64,000 bases of DNA. Origin: Anaerostipes faecalis (lineage in GTDB: Bacteria > Bacillota > Clostridia > Lachnospirales > Lachnospiraceae). The position numbers were made by a program, and so were the translations under genes. Position 1 is the first letter of the stretch. The number at the start of each line of letters is the position of its first letter. The notes beneath the pieces were generated by a model. The model saw nothing but the letters and a program-made list of their open reading frames with translations. It searched no databases and was not told the DNA's origin. The DNA lies in NCBI RefSeq assembly GCF_018982945.1, contig NZ_JABRXE010000007.1:62001-126000 (forward strand), written 5' to 3'. This document shows, one piece after another, positions 43,795 through 51,817 of this stretch.

Positions 43795-43992
43795 TTAACA
43801 TTTCTTAACAAAATTAAATTCCATCTGACCTTCAACTTGTAGCAATCCAATCTTGTCCAGTTCTTCTTCCAAAAATTCCCCACATTTGACAGAACATCCT
43901 TTGTTGCAGAACTTCTTTATAAAATCGTCTGTAAGATTGTACTTTTTAACTGCATCTGATTTTAGCATCGGACATATATTGTCTTCAAACAC
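43795..43992 (-). CDS. Small Cys-containing phage protein
   Basis: 65 residues with FCNKGCSVKCGEFLEEELDK; four Cys suggest metal binding. It overlaps no gene and lies between the HNH gene and the previous entry in the early operon. Unknown function. Confidence 0.5.
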   Translation of the reverse strand: MFEDNICPMLKSDAVKKYNLTDDFIKKFCNKGCSVKCGEFLEEELDKIGLLQVEGQMEFNFVKKC

Positions 43993-44015
43993 CTATATCA
44001 CCTCTGTATTAACAA

Positions 44016-44612
44016 TTACCACATATCTTCATATTCCGGCTTCTTTGGCATGTATCCGTTTTCCAGTTCTATTTTTCTGATAACTTTCTGCAATCTTCTT
44101 TCATCATCCCATGAATAAGCATATCCATCAGGGGCAAATACGCTTTTTACTTTGCCGTTACATCGGTCGATAATCGTCTGGTAGCTCATGTAATTCTTTC
44201 TTCCAGCTTCTCTTGCAGATGAATAAAATTCTTCAATCTCTCCATTCTGATTTATCTTTACAACCGGTTTTCTTTTTGATTTTGCTCCGGTTGCTTGTCC
44301 TACTTTACTTTTATCCATGTAACATAAATTACTGATAAAGTTGTCCTCGCAAATGCCGTTTTTATGTACCGGTATGTAGCCATCCGGACACGGACCGACA
44401 TATGTTATTAATATGATTTTATGTACTGCGACATCTGTTGATTTTCCCGTATCCGGATTTGTTAACTTAACATAATACCTTTTACTTCCGCGCTGTCGTT
44501 TCTTAACATACTGTGCAAATATTTTTCTCTTACCATTTTTATACAGCCTGGAAATCTGCCCATCCTGACTTTCCTGGTATCTTCCGTTGTAACCTGGTAT
44601 ATCTTTCCACAT
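44016..44612 (-). CDS. Free-standing HNH homing endonuclease (NUMOD4-HNH-NUMOD1)
   Basis: 198 residues. The start WKDIPGYNGRYQESQDGQIS is a NUMOD4 domain. The central VAVHKIILITYVGP and FISNLCYMDKSK are HNH-like, although the expected NHxDG reads VHKNGI. KPVVKINQNGEIEEFYSSAR is NUMOD1-like. Such genes are selfish DNA invaders of phage genomes. The altered His-Asn core may mean weak or lost activity. Confidence 0.75.
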   Translation of the reverse strand: MWKDIPGYNGRYQESQDGQISRLYKNGKRKIFAQYVKKRQRGSKRYYVKLTNPDTGKSTDVAVHKIILITYVGPCPDGYIPVHKNGICEDNFISNLCYMDKSKVGQATGAKSKRKPVVKINQNGEIEEFYSSAREAGRKNYMSYQTIIDRCNGKVKSVFAPDGYAYSWDDERRLQKVIRKIELENGYMPKKPEYEDMW

Positions 44613-44675
44613 GTTATAAAAGGAAGCTGCTATAGCTTTTCCCGGGAGCTTCCGCCTCCTTTCTTTAATTTAATC

Positions 44676-45128
44676 CTAATTTCCCTCGCTTAACTCTTTT
44701 AGCTTCGCTTCCGCTTCTTCTTTGCTGAGAAATGCATTAATTCCAGGCATTTCTTCAAACGTCCACCAATCATCTGCTGCATAAACGGATTTCGCTGATA
44801 CGTCTGTGATTATATGTTCGCTTATGTAAACAGTCGGATTATGACACTCATCTTCTATCACATGGTATAGTTTATCTCCAACCTTGCAAGGCAATCTAAG
44901 AAGCAATCCCTGTTCTTCTAAATCCTCGTATTCTTTCAATCTATTAAACAGCATTTTCACTTCGCAAGTATCACAAAATCCGAATTTTTCTGTATACTGT
45001 TTCCCTTTTTCGTCTGTCTTTACCTGTGCGTTATGCCTGCATACAATACAAGGCATATGATGTTCCATGCTGTTTAGATTTGTCATGCATAAACCAACTG
45101 GTGTTATAAATTTTGTTAATCTCTCCAT
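44676..45128 (-). CDS. Early-region phage protein with Cys pairs
   Basis: 150 residues starting MERLTKF. CIVCRHNAQ and FCDTCEVKMLFNRLKEYEDL suggest a zinc site, and RLPCKVGDKLYHVIED is a segment shared by many clostridial phage proteins. The start codon overlaps the preceding stop (TAATG). Function unknown. Confidence 0.65.
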   Translation of the reverse strand: MERLTKFITPVGLCMTNLNSMEHHMPCIVCRHNAQVKTDEKGKQYTEKFGFCDTCEVKMLFNRLKEYEDLEEQGLLLRLPCKVGDKLYHVIEDECHNPTVYISEHIITDVSAKSVYAADDWWTFEEMPGINAFLSKEEAEAKLKELSEGN

Positions 45129-45223
45129 TACTCTTCCTCATCTTTCTGTGCTACACACAATGCCCAACATATAACTGCTACTGCTCCAAAAAATGTTCCT
45201 GCCAAAAATGCGATTATTATCAT
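45128..45223 (-). CDS. Tiny membrane protein
   Basis: 31 residues (IIIAFLAGTFFGAVAVICWA …), one TM helix followed by an acidic tail. Its start overlaps the upstream stop (ATGA) and its stop overlaps the next start. Likely expressed; role unknown. Confidence 0.55.
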   Translation of the reverse strand: MIIIAFLAGTFFGAVAVICWALCVAQKDEEE

Positions 45224-45369
45224 TTTTTCTTTTCCTTTCTGCAATAGATGCAATCTTTGTCGCACGACAATCTTTTCAAAAGAGGAACGTCCTTGCACGG
45301 ACATAAAAGCATCTTGTCCTGTGGTTTATTCGTCGTTTCGCAGATATAACCTTTCATTCTGTTTAACAT
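45220..45369 (-). CDS. Small Cys-rich phage protein
   Basis: 49 residues with CPCKDVPLLKRLSCDKDCIY, a possible zinc knuckle, and a basic tail. GAGGTAG precedes the ATG. It is coupled to the tiny membrane gene. Function unknown. Confidence 0.55.
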   Translation of the reverse strand: MLNRMKGYICETTNKPQDKMLLCPCKDVPLLKRLSCDKDCIYCRKEKKK

Positions 45370-45381
45370 TTAGCTACCTCC

Positions 45382-45765
45382 TCATTTATTTTCACGAATC
45401 GCCAGTTCTATTCCAACTTCATCTTTTATAATTTCCAGAATATCCGCCCAAGTCATATGATCGTCCTGAAGGCATTCTGTTTTAAAATTGAATTGTTCTT
45501 TAAATCTGTTGAGTCTCTTTGTTCCGAACCCGAAATCATCTCTTAGCACCATGCAAGACATTGCAAGCACTGTATCTAATACCTGCATCTTAATCTTCTC
45601 CAGCTCCTTGTCTATTTCTTTGTGCGATACCGGGAGATTGATTCCAATGATTCCTCTTCGCTTAAGCTCTTTTTCTAGTCCTTCTACACCTTCTTTTTGT
45701 GCTATCCTTAAAGCATATGCCATGCCATCCATCCTGGCTTGCGTTGTTGCGTCAATTTTCCCCAC
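45382..45765 (-). CDS. Helical phage protein
   Basis: 127 residues (KIDATTQARMDGMAYALRIA …) starting from GTG with AAAGGAG ahead. A perfect 7-bp stem hairpin (CCGCTCC/GGAGCGG, 45781-45801) sits just before the ribosome binding site and may modulate translation. Common in clostridial phages; function unknown. Confidence 0.6.
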   Translation of the reverse strand: MGKIDATTQARMDGMAYALRIAQKEGVEGLEKELKRRGIIGINLPVSHKEIDKELEKIKMQVLDTVLAMSCMVLRDDFGFGTKRLNRFKEQFNFKTECLQDDHMTWADILEIIKDEVGIELAIRENK

Positions 45766-45884
45766 GTCTTTCTCCTTTCCTCCGCTCCTGTTTAAGGAGC
45801 GGAATCATGGCTTATACATTGTTTCTTATGCTATAGTTACATATGTGGTATATAATAAACCGACCTACAGCTATCGGTTAGTGC

Positions 45885-46700
45885 CTATTCCCCAGAAAAA
45901 TGATATTCCATCAAATCTGCTATTTTTAAATATTCCTGTGCGATTTTACCTTCTCTTGTTACTTTTACTTGTTCTCTAAACTCTTCGATTGTCCCAAAAA
46001 AGCAACCGCAAGATACTCTAACCTCACCATCTTTGCATCTAAAAAATGTGGTATTCCTAAATTCTGTTCCGAATCCTTTAATAGTTGCGTAATCATCGTT
46101 ACCGTATACCTTAGCGTCACCGTATACCTCAGCGTTACCGTATACCCAAGCGTCACCGCATACCCAAGCGTCACCGTATACCTCAGCGTTACCGTATACC
46201 TTAGCGTTACCGCATACCCAAGCGTCACCGCATACCTTAGCGTCACCGTATACCTCAGCGTTACCGTATACCTTAGCGTTACCGTATACCTTAGCGTCAC
46301 CGTATACCTCAGCGTTACCGTATACCCAAGCGTCACCGCATACCCAAGCGTCACCGTATACCCAAGCGTCACCGCATACCCAAGCGTCACCGTATACCCA
46401 AGCGTCACCGCATACCTTAGCGTCACCGTATACCTCAGCGTTACCGTATACCTTAGCGTTACCGCATACCCAAGCGTCACCGCATACCCAAGCGTCACCG
46501 CATACCCAAGCGTCACCGTATACCCAAGCGTTACCGCATACCCAAGCGTCACCCTCTTGTGATAGATTTTTTTCGCTCTCGATATAACCCCCAAGCTCTC
46601 CAGCTTTCGCATATTTAAAATCAATTAAAGATTTAATCTGAAACAATTTTTTCCCACAAATATTAATTTTAAAATTTGTTGTTAATTCGTATTTTTTCAT
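45885..46700 (-). CDS. Hexapeptide-repeat beta-helix protein
   Basis: About 271 residues. A short N-terminal domain (IKSLIDFKYAKAGELGGYIE) precedes 25 tandem hexapeptides of the form [D/N]A[W/K/E]V[C/Y]G. A C-terminal cap follows (IKGFGTEFRNTTFFRCKDG …). The repeats predict a regular beta-solenoid. Related phage proteins are common and uncharacterised. AGGAGG six bases ahead of the ATG at 46700 favours it over the ATG at 46706. Confidence 0.75.
   Translation of the reverse strand: MKKYELTTNFKINICGKKLFQIKSLIDFKYAKAGELGGYIESEKNLSQEGDAWVCGNAWVYGDAWVCGDAWVCGDAWVCGNAKVYGNAEVYGDAKVCGDAWVYGDAWVCGDAWVYGDAWVCGDAWVYGNAEVYGDAKVYGNAKVYGNAEVYGDAKVCGDAWVCGNAKVYGNAEVYGDAWVCGDAWVYGNAEVYGDAKVYGNDDYATIKGFGTEFRNTTFFRCKDGEVRVSCGCFFGTIEEFREQVKVTREGKIAQEYLKIADLMEYHFSGE
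46101..46550. repeat. 25-unit, 18-bp coding tandem repeat
   Basis: Twenty-five almost identical 18-bp units (typical unit ACCGTATACCCAAGCGTC) encode the hexapeptides. Several frames are stop-free over the array, which produces long spurious ORFs on both strands. Near identity suggests recent expansion. Confidence 0.95.
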
Positions 46701-46710
46701 CTTCATCCTC

Positions 46711-47106
46711 CTAGCAATGCTTGTATCCCCAGTATCCTGCTCCTGGTCCTGTCCTTATAAATTCAAGATTTTTCATTTTTGGTTTAGTTTCTTCATGTAT
46801 AAAAACGGATATCTGGTGTTTGATTCGCTTGTCGATGTATAGACCTCTCTGCTTCGCCCAGTCTCTTACGGTAGTTGTAGATATACCGTATTTTTTTGCA
46901 ATTTCAGATAATGTCATACCGCTTTGATAATCTTTGCATACAGATGTTCTTTCCTCTTTCGTAAAATCTATTGCTCTCTTTTTCCTGTAGTATCCATGCT
47001 TATTTGCCCAGGATTTTATTGTTGATTCAGCGACGCCAAAATCTCTTGCAATATCTTTCAATTTTTCTCCTGCTATGTATCTTTTAATCGCATCTTTCTT
47101 GTCCAT
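46711..47106 (-). CDS. Double helix-turn-helix phage protein
   Basis: 131 residues with two tandem HTH segments: LKDIARDFGVAESTIKSWAN and MTLSEIAKKYGISTTTVRDW, similar to resolvase or terminase-small-subunit HTHs. GGAGGG ahead of 47106 fixes the start. It may act as an early DNA-binding or regulatory protein; no target is known. Confidence 0.65.
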   Translation of the reverse strand: MDKKDAIKRYIAGEKLKDIARDFGVAESTIKSWANKHGYYRKKRAIDFTKEERTSVCKDYQSGMTLSEIAKKYGISTTTVRDWAKQRGLYIDKRIKHQISVFIHEETKPKMKNLEFIRTGPGAGYWGYKHC

Positions 47107-47431
47107 CTTTTCCCTCCACAAGTCTGTATACTGCAACCGGTTTGCCGGTAACAGAATCTTTCTTTTGCTCAAATGCTTCTACGATACCATCTTCTGCCAA
47201 CTCTGTAATTCTAGGAGCCACTTCATTCCTGTCTCTTGTTTTTATCTTTCCTTGCTTATAGAGTACGGCAATTATTTCCCTAACCGTTGCCGGCCCGTAT
47301 TGTAATACACCTAAAATCGTCTGTTTTTTCGTCTCTTTCTTGACTGTGCTGTTTGCATAACGCTGCGTTTTCTTAGTTATTTTTCTGCTTCTGTATGCTG
47401 TCTCACAGTCAAACGTATTTAATCGTTCCAT
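47084..47431 (-). CDS. Winged-helix-like phage protein
   Basis: 115 residues with QTILGVLQYGPATVREIIAV and EVAPRITELAEDGIVEAFEQ, a winged-helix arrangement. It lies between the replication gene and the double-HTH gene. Probable DNA-binding protein of unknown role. Confidence 0.6.
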   Translation of the reverse strand: MERLNTFDCETAYRSRKITKKTQRYANSTVKKETKKQTILGVLQYGPATVREIIAVLYKQGKIKTRDRNEVAPRITELAEDGIVEAFEQKKDSVTGKPVAVYRLVEGKDGQERCD

Positions 47432-47435
47432 TCAA

Positions 47436-48146
47436 TCACCTACCTAACTGCTTTTTCATAAGCTGTCTTTCAAGCTCGTCAAAATCATAATCTCTCTGTG
47501 TAAAGTTGTGCAGTTTCTCCGTCTCTTTCTTCTTCCCGCCTTCTCTCCGTTCCCAGTTCCGTACTGCTGCCTTCCAGTCCTTCATCTTGTTTTTGCCGAC
47601 CATCCAGCCTTTTGACTGATAAAAGTCCAGGAATCTCTGTGCGTCCACATCGTTCCCTCTCTCCTGGCAATAACTGGAGACTTGCTCGTATGAGGGCGGC
47701 ACGAATCGTGCCCTACTACACTTCTTTTCATTCTTTTCATTCTTTTCATTCTTGTTTGTGTGTTTCTGTGACGTTTCAGTGTCGTCTTGCTGTCGTTTTA
47801 GTGTCGTTTTTTCGGTTTCAGAATCCTGATAAACACTGTAATTTACTACGTTTATAAGCGTCTTTTTACTGTCGCTTTTTATGTTAACCATTCCGTCATC
47901 TTCGAGCATTTTCAAAAACCGCCTTACTTTGGTGTTGCTCCATCCCCACCTATCGCACAATTTTCGAATGGATGTAACCGTCTGACCTCTCTCTATTTCT
48001 TGCAACGATCCATCAATTAAAGTTTTTTTGGATGTATGGTTTACAAGTAATAATAGGTCAATCCATGCCTGCCCTTTTGAAAATGGTTTATCTTCCCAAA
48101 GCCAGTGGTCTGTCAGGCTCCTGTAAACCTTCATCCATCCAGACAA
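47436..48146 (-). CDS. Phage replication protein (DnaD/replisome-organiser-like)
   Basis: 236 residues. An N-terminal winged helix (GWMKVYRSLTDHWLWEDKPF, TVTSIRKLCDRWGWSNTKVR) is followed by a polar linker with repeated NEK triplets. A C-terminal region (ARFVPPSYEQVSSYC, GWMVGKNKMKDWKAAVRNWE) is typical of DnaD-like or helicase-loader-recruiting proteins. It probably binds the phage origin. Confidence 0.75.
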   Translation of the reverse strand: MSGWMKVYRSLTDHWLWEDKPFSKGQAWIDLLLLVNHTSKKTLIDGSLQEIERGQTVTSIRKLCDRWGWSNTKVRRFLKMLEDDGMVNIKSDSKKTLINVVNYSVYQDSETEKTTLKRQQDDTETSQKHTNKNEKNEKNEKKCSRARFVPPSYEQVSSYCQERGNDVDAQRFLDFYQSKGWMVGKNKMKDWKAAVRNWERREGGKKKETEKLHNFTQRDYDFDELERQLMKKQLGR

Positions 48147-48524
48147 TTAATCACCTTCTTCTATCATTATTTCTATCCTTGGGTGTTCTTTATCAACGTG
48201 AAAAAAATCATGAAATCCTCGGATATATTTCTGGCTGTCATTCGGAAATACCTGTTTTGCGACCAGGGCATCCAGGATAAACTTTTTGGCAAAGCAGATA
48301 TTATCTGGGTCCCTCCGCCGGTCCTTTTCATACCAGTGAAATGTGAGCGTGACCGGATACTTCATCTCCTGATCCCGCATCTGGTATGGAACCTGTGCAG
48401 CTATCAGTTTTTCATTCCTGTGCTTCATCTTGGCTCCTTTGTAGGACTTTGTCCTGTTCGCAGCAGTATAATCATTCAGTCCGTCTAATTTCCCGTGTAT
48501 GATGATCTTATGTATCACAGCCAT
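48147..48524 (-). CDS. RusA-family Holliday junction resolvase
   Basis: 125 residues. The RusA signature RRRDPDNICFAKKFILDALV (catalytic Asp residues) is clear, preceded by TLTFHWYEK. It resolves recombination intermediates during phage replication. It overlaps the HNH-like gene by ten bases. Confidence 0.88.
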   Translation of the reverse strand: MAVIHKIIIHGKLDGLNDYTAANRTKSYKGAKMKHRNEKLIAAQVPYQMRDQEMKYPVTLTFHWYEKDRRRDPDNICFAKKFILDALVAKQVFPNDSQKYIRGFHDFFHVDKEHPRIEIMIEEGD

Positions 48525-48805
48525 GATTTTCCAAACTCCTTCCTAAAATCTTCTCTGGTGCCGATATATTCTTCAAAATACCGCTGTGCTGCCTGTTTCA
48601 GATCCGTATCAATATCTCCGTTATTTGGATTAAAATGTACGCCGTTCGGGTGGTAGTCCGGCCGGAGTGGTACGACAAAGCCGTACTTCTCACTCCGGGA
48701 GCGATTGGCTCCTCCAAAAATATGATGCCGCTCCACTTTGTGGGAACCGGTATAGATACAGCAGTCCAGGTTGTCTGTAAATGCACTCCATAATCTTTTA
48801 GACAT
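48515..48805 (-). CDS. HNH-like phage nuclease domain protein
   Basis: 96 residues with CIYTGSHKVERHHIFGGANR and a later VHFNPNN, an HNH/McrA-like arrangement common next to RusA and NinB genes in clostridial phages. Probably a recombination-associated nuclease; activity is not proven. Confidence 0.6.
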   Translation of the reverse strand: MSKRLWSAFTDNLDCCIYTGSHKVERHHIFGGANRSRSEKYGFVVPLRPDYHPNGVHFNPNNGDIDTDLKQAAQRYFEEYIGTREDFRKEFGKSWL

Positions 48806-49370
48806 TTATCCCATACCTTTCTTTCAGTATTTCTTTTTCGTTTGGTGTCACGATCTCTGTTTCCGGGATCCCTGCTTCCTTGCAGCAGGTGATCAATCCG
48901 TCGATCAGCCTTGACATCTCCTTTGTGTCATAGGTCCTGGAACCTCTTAACAGGCGGTATGTCCGGTACATCACTCCATCATTACCGATTCTTACCTGTG
49001 ATGTAGGGGCAAGATGATAATCTGTCGCATTATTTACCTTCTTCTCTGCCTCTTCGGTGTCCGGTATCGTCACATAGACCGCTTTTCCGTCAAAGATTTC
49101 CGATTGTCCGTATCCACGAAGCATCATGTTGTGCGCTTCCTGGTTACTCAAGCATATAACATCCGCAAACTTAGTAAGCAGTGTCCAATAATATGCATTG
49201 GCATCCAGGGAACGCTTTTTTCTGTACTGCACAATACGGATCCGCAGTTTATCTTTATCCTTTAGATTTTCGTATTCTTTCCGGATATCGCTGTCTACCT
49301 CGATCTCCAACTTCTGGTGTCTGGACATCAAGTCGATGCCAAGACCCTTGAGCCTGCCTATGCATTCCAT
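48798..49370 (-). CDS. NinB-like recombination protein
   Basis: 190 residues with KKRSLDANAYYWTLLTKFAD, reminiscent of NinB/ORF family recombination mediators, and a C-terminal MSRLIDGLITCCKEAGIPET. The ATG at 49370 overlaps the stop of the annealing protein (TAATG), so a longer upstream frame is rejected. Confidence 0.6.
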   Translation of the reverse strand: MECIGRLKGLGIDLMSRHQKLEIEVDSDIRKEYENLKDKDKLRIRIVQYRKKRSLDANAYYWTLLTKFADVICLSNQEAHNMMLRGYGQSEIFDGKAVYVTIPDTEEAEKKVNNATDYHLAPTSQVRIGNDGVMYRTYRLLRGSRTYDTKEMSRLIDGLITCCKEAGIPETEIVTPNEKEILKERYGINV

Positions 49371-50071
49371 TATGAAACACCCCATTTATCTTTGTATTGA
49401 TTTCCGTATTTAATAATGGCAAGGTGTTGTCGTTCCGTGATGTCGCAAATTTCTTTTAAGTGGTATGATTCCAAAATCTTGTTGATATCAAGACCGTTTT
49501 CGTCACAAAAATCTAGCAGTGCTCTCTGTTTTACATCCGTGATCTTCTGTGATGATGTCTCGTTTTGTTTTTCGCTCCATTTAAAAACAATTTCGTTACT
49601 CTTTTCCGCATTGATTGCAAGAGATACAATCTTTTTATCAATTACTGTCATTTCTGAGACCTTAAATTTATCATATGTTGTGTAACGGTCTCCCTGCTTT
49701 ATCATTTTTACCGCACCATTCGGAATCCATATAAATGGAGTAGTGTAAAGTTCTCTTCCGATTCCTAGATTAAAACAGGCACGCTTAAAAGAGTCGCTTG
49801 CTTGTCCTTTCTCTCGTTCTGTATAAGACTCCGTCCCAACGTCCTGTTTGGAAATCCACTCCCTTTTCTCTGGATCATACAATTCCACAGTGCAGAAGAG
49901 ATTTCCATTTATTAATTCATGATGCCTTTTCCATCCCATAATACCGACTGTCTCATCAAGTATGTTCATATCACACCGAGCGTCCTTGTACAGCAATAAG
50001 CTGCATCCGGTTGATTTACATGTTGACACTCTGCACTCTACTTCATCGGCTCTTAGATCTCTAAATTTCAT
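49370..50071 (-). CDS. Rad52/Sak-like single-strand annealing protein
   Basis: 233 residues. The block KGQASDSFKRACFNLGIGRE followed by LYTTPFIWI is typical of Rad52/22 and Sak-type annealing proteins. The N-terminal domain ends near 135 and the C-terminal tail is variable. It anneals complementary single strands during phage recombination. It is at the head of a recombination block with NinB-like, HNH and RusA genes. Confidence 0.65.
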   Translation of the reverse strand: MKFRDLRADEVECRVSTCKSTGCSLLLYKDARCDMNILDETVGIMGWKRHHELINGNLFCTVELYDPEKREWISKQDVGTESYTEREKGQASDSFKRACFNLGIGRELYTTPFIWIPNGAVKMIKQGDRYTTYDKFKVSEMTVIDKKIVSLAINAEKSNEIVFKWSEKQNETSSQKITDVKQRALLDFCDENGLDINKILESYHLKEICDITERQHLAIIKYGNQYKDKWGVS

Positions 50072-50327
50072 TTTCGCACCTCCTCATGTCAAAGTCGTTG
50101 TCTATCCTATTGCCTAGATGAACATCTTCAAAATCTACGTCGTGTGCAGGGCATCCGTAAAAAGATTCTATAATCCTCTTTCTCAAATCATCGTCACATG
50201 AAATTTCATCTTCTATGATTTCCTCTAGTGCCTGGCGTTCGCTCAAACTTGCGAAACATCTGTTTTTTATGTCCTTCCACGCATCTTCTTTTTTTATGTA
50301 TTCTCCTTCATATTCGTAACATATCAT
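50061..50327 (-). CDS. Small acidic phage protein
   Basis: 88 residues (ICYEYEGEYIKKEDAWKDIK …) with no recognised domain. GGAAGG ahead of 50327 fixes the start. It overlaps the annealing-protein start by 11 bases. Confidence 0.55.
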   Translation of the reverse strand: MICYEYEGEYIKKEDAWKDIKNRCFASLSERQALEEIIEDEISCDDDLRKRIIESFYGCPAHDVDFEDVHLGNRIDNDFDMRRCENEI

Positions 50328-50360
50328 TGTTTTACCTTCCATCTTGTGTTATAATGTCTG

Positions 50361-50414
50361 TGTGTTATAATGTTACTTTGCCATTGGAAGTTTCCACTTC
50401 CGTGGCATTTTTTT
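50361..50414 (+). ncRNA. Predicted rightward small RNA within early operon
   Basis: A TTGTTT box and TATAAT (50350-50355) are spaced 17 bp, with a second TATAAT (50366-50371) in a 16-bp direct repeat. A stem TGCCA..GGAAGT/ACTTCC.TGGCA (50379-50407) plus seven T's follows. The RNA would be about 50 nt and run against the leftward early transcript. Confidence 0.45.
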
Positions 50415-50424
50415 ATTTTCTTTT

Positions 50425-50571
50425 TCAATCATCATCCTCCTCAAAATCTTTCTCTGACATCCATGCAAAGCCACCTATCACAAGGCACATCGTCAGCCAA
50501 AACGGTGTTTCAACAAACGTCTGCAATAAAATACCGGTAATGATCAATGCTCGTCCTAAGTTTTTATTCAT
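50425..50571 (-). CDS. Short membrane protein
   Basis: 48 residues (NKNLGRALIITGILLQTFVE …), two short hydrophobic segments, with an acidic end. It starts one base after the upstream stop with GGAG nearby. Unknown role. Confidence 0.5.
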   Translation of the reverse strand: MNKNLGRALIITGILLQTFVETPFWLTMCLVIGGFAWMSEKDFEEDDD

Positions 50572-50572
50572 T

Positions 50573-50836
50573 TCATGCTCCTTTCTCAGGTTGATACAAA
50601 ATCCCAGTCACTTCCCACAGAAGTTTAGGACTAATGTAATAATTACCTCTTTTCTTTCCTGGTTGCTTAAAACAATATCCTATTGGCAACCATCCATTTT
50701 CGATTCCTGCTCTTACAAAGCAAGCATCTTTTTGCATCTTTTCTGCAACATACTGTACCGGAACGCTTCCTTCAGGAAACTGATCTGGTGCATTAACATA
50801 TGCTGCCAAGATTCTTAATTCTTGCCTTCTGCTCAT
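50573..50836 (-). CDS. Putative DNA-binding phage protein
   Basis: 87 residues with VQYVAEKMQKDACFVRAGIE, GWLPIGYCFKQPGKKRGNYY, and ISPKLLWEVTG. The first part looks like an excisionase/MerR-like HTH. GGAAGGTG supports the start at 50836. First gene of the early leftward operon. Confidence 0.55.
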   Translation of the reverse strand: MSRRQELRILAAYVNAPDQFPEGSVPVQYVAEKMQKDACFVRAGIENGWLPIGYCFKQPGKKRGNYYISPKLLWEVTGILYQPEKGA

Positions 50837-51020
50837 GTGTTTCACCTTCCTTTCTCCAGATGGCTTAACTCTCCGCCTGCCGATGTATGCGTGCCTACAT
50901 CGCTTCACATGATAATTGCTAAAAAATAAACACTATATTTGGTATACGAGACATAAATGGTTAATAGTTACTTAATCAGGCGGAGAATAAAGCCATCTGT
51001 ATTTATTTTCAATTGATAAA

Positions 51021-51041
51021 ATTATACAATGATTGTATAAT
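51021..51041. promoter_or_regulatory. Perfect 21-bp palindrome in early control region
   Basis: ATTATACAAT-G-ATTGTATAAT is a perfect 10-bp inverted repeat with one central base. It lies in the 350-bp gene-free stretch (50837-51186) between the early operon and the DUF3892-like gene. It probably binds an early regulator and contains leftward -10-like sequence. The stretch holds no gene. Confidence 0.6.
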
Positions 51042-51111
51042 AGTAAGGTTGTACACTACACTACATATTGTGTCAAACATGTGTTTATATACATTATCTT
51101 GTATTTTTTTA

Positions 51112-51140
51112 TTGACCTATTGATATTTTAGTGGTATTCT
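51112..51140 (+). promoter_or_regulatory. Sigma-A promoter for DUF3892-like gene
   Basis: TTGACC (51112-51117) and TATTCT (51135-51140) are separated by exactly 17 bp, 47 bp before the ATG at 51187. Confidence 0.7.
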
Positions 51141-51186
51141 ATTTCAGCAAAGAGATATGCGTGTCCTATCAGAAAGGGGGCTTAAT

Positions 51187-51396
51187 ATGCCAAAACGTAT
51201 AACTGTAACGAAGGAATCAAGCACTGGAAGAAATGAACGCTTCCACGATAACTTTTCTGACACAAATATGACCCGTAATCAGTTTGTAAACCAAATCAAA
51301 CAGGGAAATTATCCAAATTATCATGTGCGAAACATCAATGGTGTAGATACACCTGTTTCCAATCCAGATAGAACAAGAAATAACAACCTAGGTTAA
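51187..51396 (+). CDS. DUF3892-like small protein
   Basis: 69 residues. PKRITVTKESSTGRNERFHD, MTRNQFVNQIKQGNYPNYHV and the end TPVSNPDRTRNNNLG match the DUF3892 pattern common in Firmicutes elements. AAAGGGGG precedes the ATG at 51187. Function unknown; possibly a nucleic-acid-binding regulator. Confidence 0.7.
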   Translation: MPKRITVTKESSTGRNERFHDNFSDTNMTRNQFVNQIKQGNYPNYHVRNINGVDTPVSNPDRTRNNNLG

Positions 51397-51527
51397 TCAT
51401 TATCCGGCACGCATACCACTTTGTATCCATCTAATACAATGATGTCTATATCAGTGATACTGACAATCAGCTCATCATCAGAACCAACAACCCGTATCTC
51501 TGAATATTCGTTCTCAGAAATTTTCAT
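51393..51527 (-). CDS. Short acidic phage protein
   Basis: 44 residues (KISENEYSEIRVVGSDDELI …). Its ATG overlaps the stop of the Cro-like gene as ATGA, so it is co-translated. No family recognised. Confidence 0.5.
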   Translation of the reverse strand: MKISENEYSEIRVVGSDDELIVSITDIDIIVLDGYKVVCVPDND

Positions 51528-51769
51528 TTTTTACCCACTTCCTCAATACCAAAAAGATAATTTGCATCCACATTAAATTCTCCTAATACTTCAAGTAGTT
51601 TTTGAATATCAATTACTTTAATAATACGACGGCCGTTCAGCATATCACTTAACTCTTGTGCAGTCATCTCTGCCTTCTCCGCAATAACTGCCTGTTTTAT
51701 TCCTTTGTCTTTAATCACTTTTTTTAAACGGACCGCAACAATACTATTTGCTTTAGAAACCGCATTCAT
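51524..51769 (-). CDS. XRE helix-turn-helix protein (early regulator)
   Basis: 81 residues with IKQAVIAEKAEMTAQELSDM and a typical XRE recognition helix. GGAGGTGAG precedes the ATG. It is second in the leftward regulator operon after the Cro-like gene. Confidence 0.7.
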   Translation of the reverse strand: MNAVSKANSIVAVRLKKVIKDKGIKQAVIAEKAEMTAQELSDMLNGRRIIKVIDIQKLLEVLGEFNVDANYLFGIEEVGKK

Positions 51770-51800
51770 TTCGTCTTTCTCACCTCCTGGTTATTTAGTA

Positions 51801-51817
51801 ATCCATTTTAATTGGAT
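51801..51817. promoter_or_regulatory. Operator-like palindrome O1
   Basis: ATCCATTTTAATTGGAT is a near-palindrome close to the 3' end of the Cro-like gene and upstream of the second XRE gene. It resembles the site at 52081. Confidence 0.55.

Noticed and set aside
46101-46550. Array of short repeats resembling a CRISPR locus, and long ORFs on both strands
   Set aside because: The 18-bp units are contiguous without spacers and encode hexapeptides in one gene; the other frames are open only because the repeat lacks stop codons.
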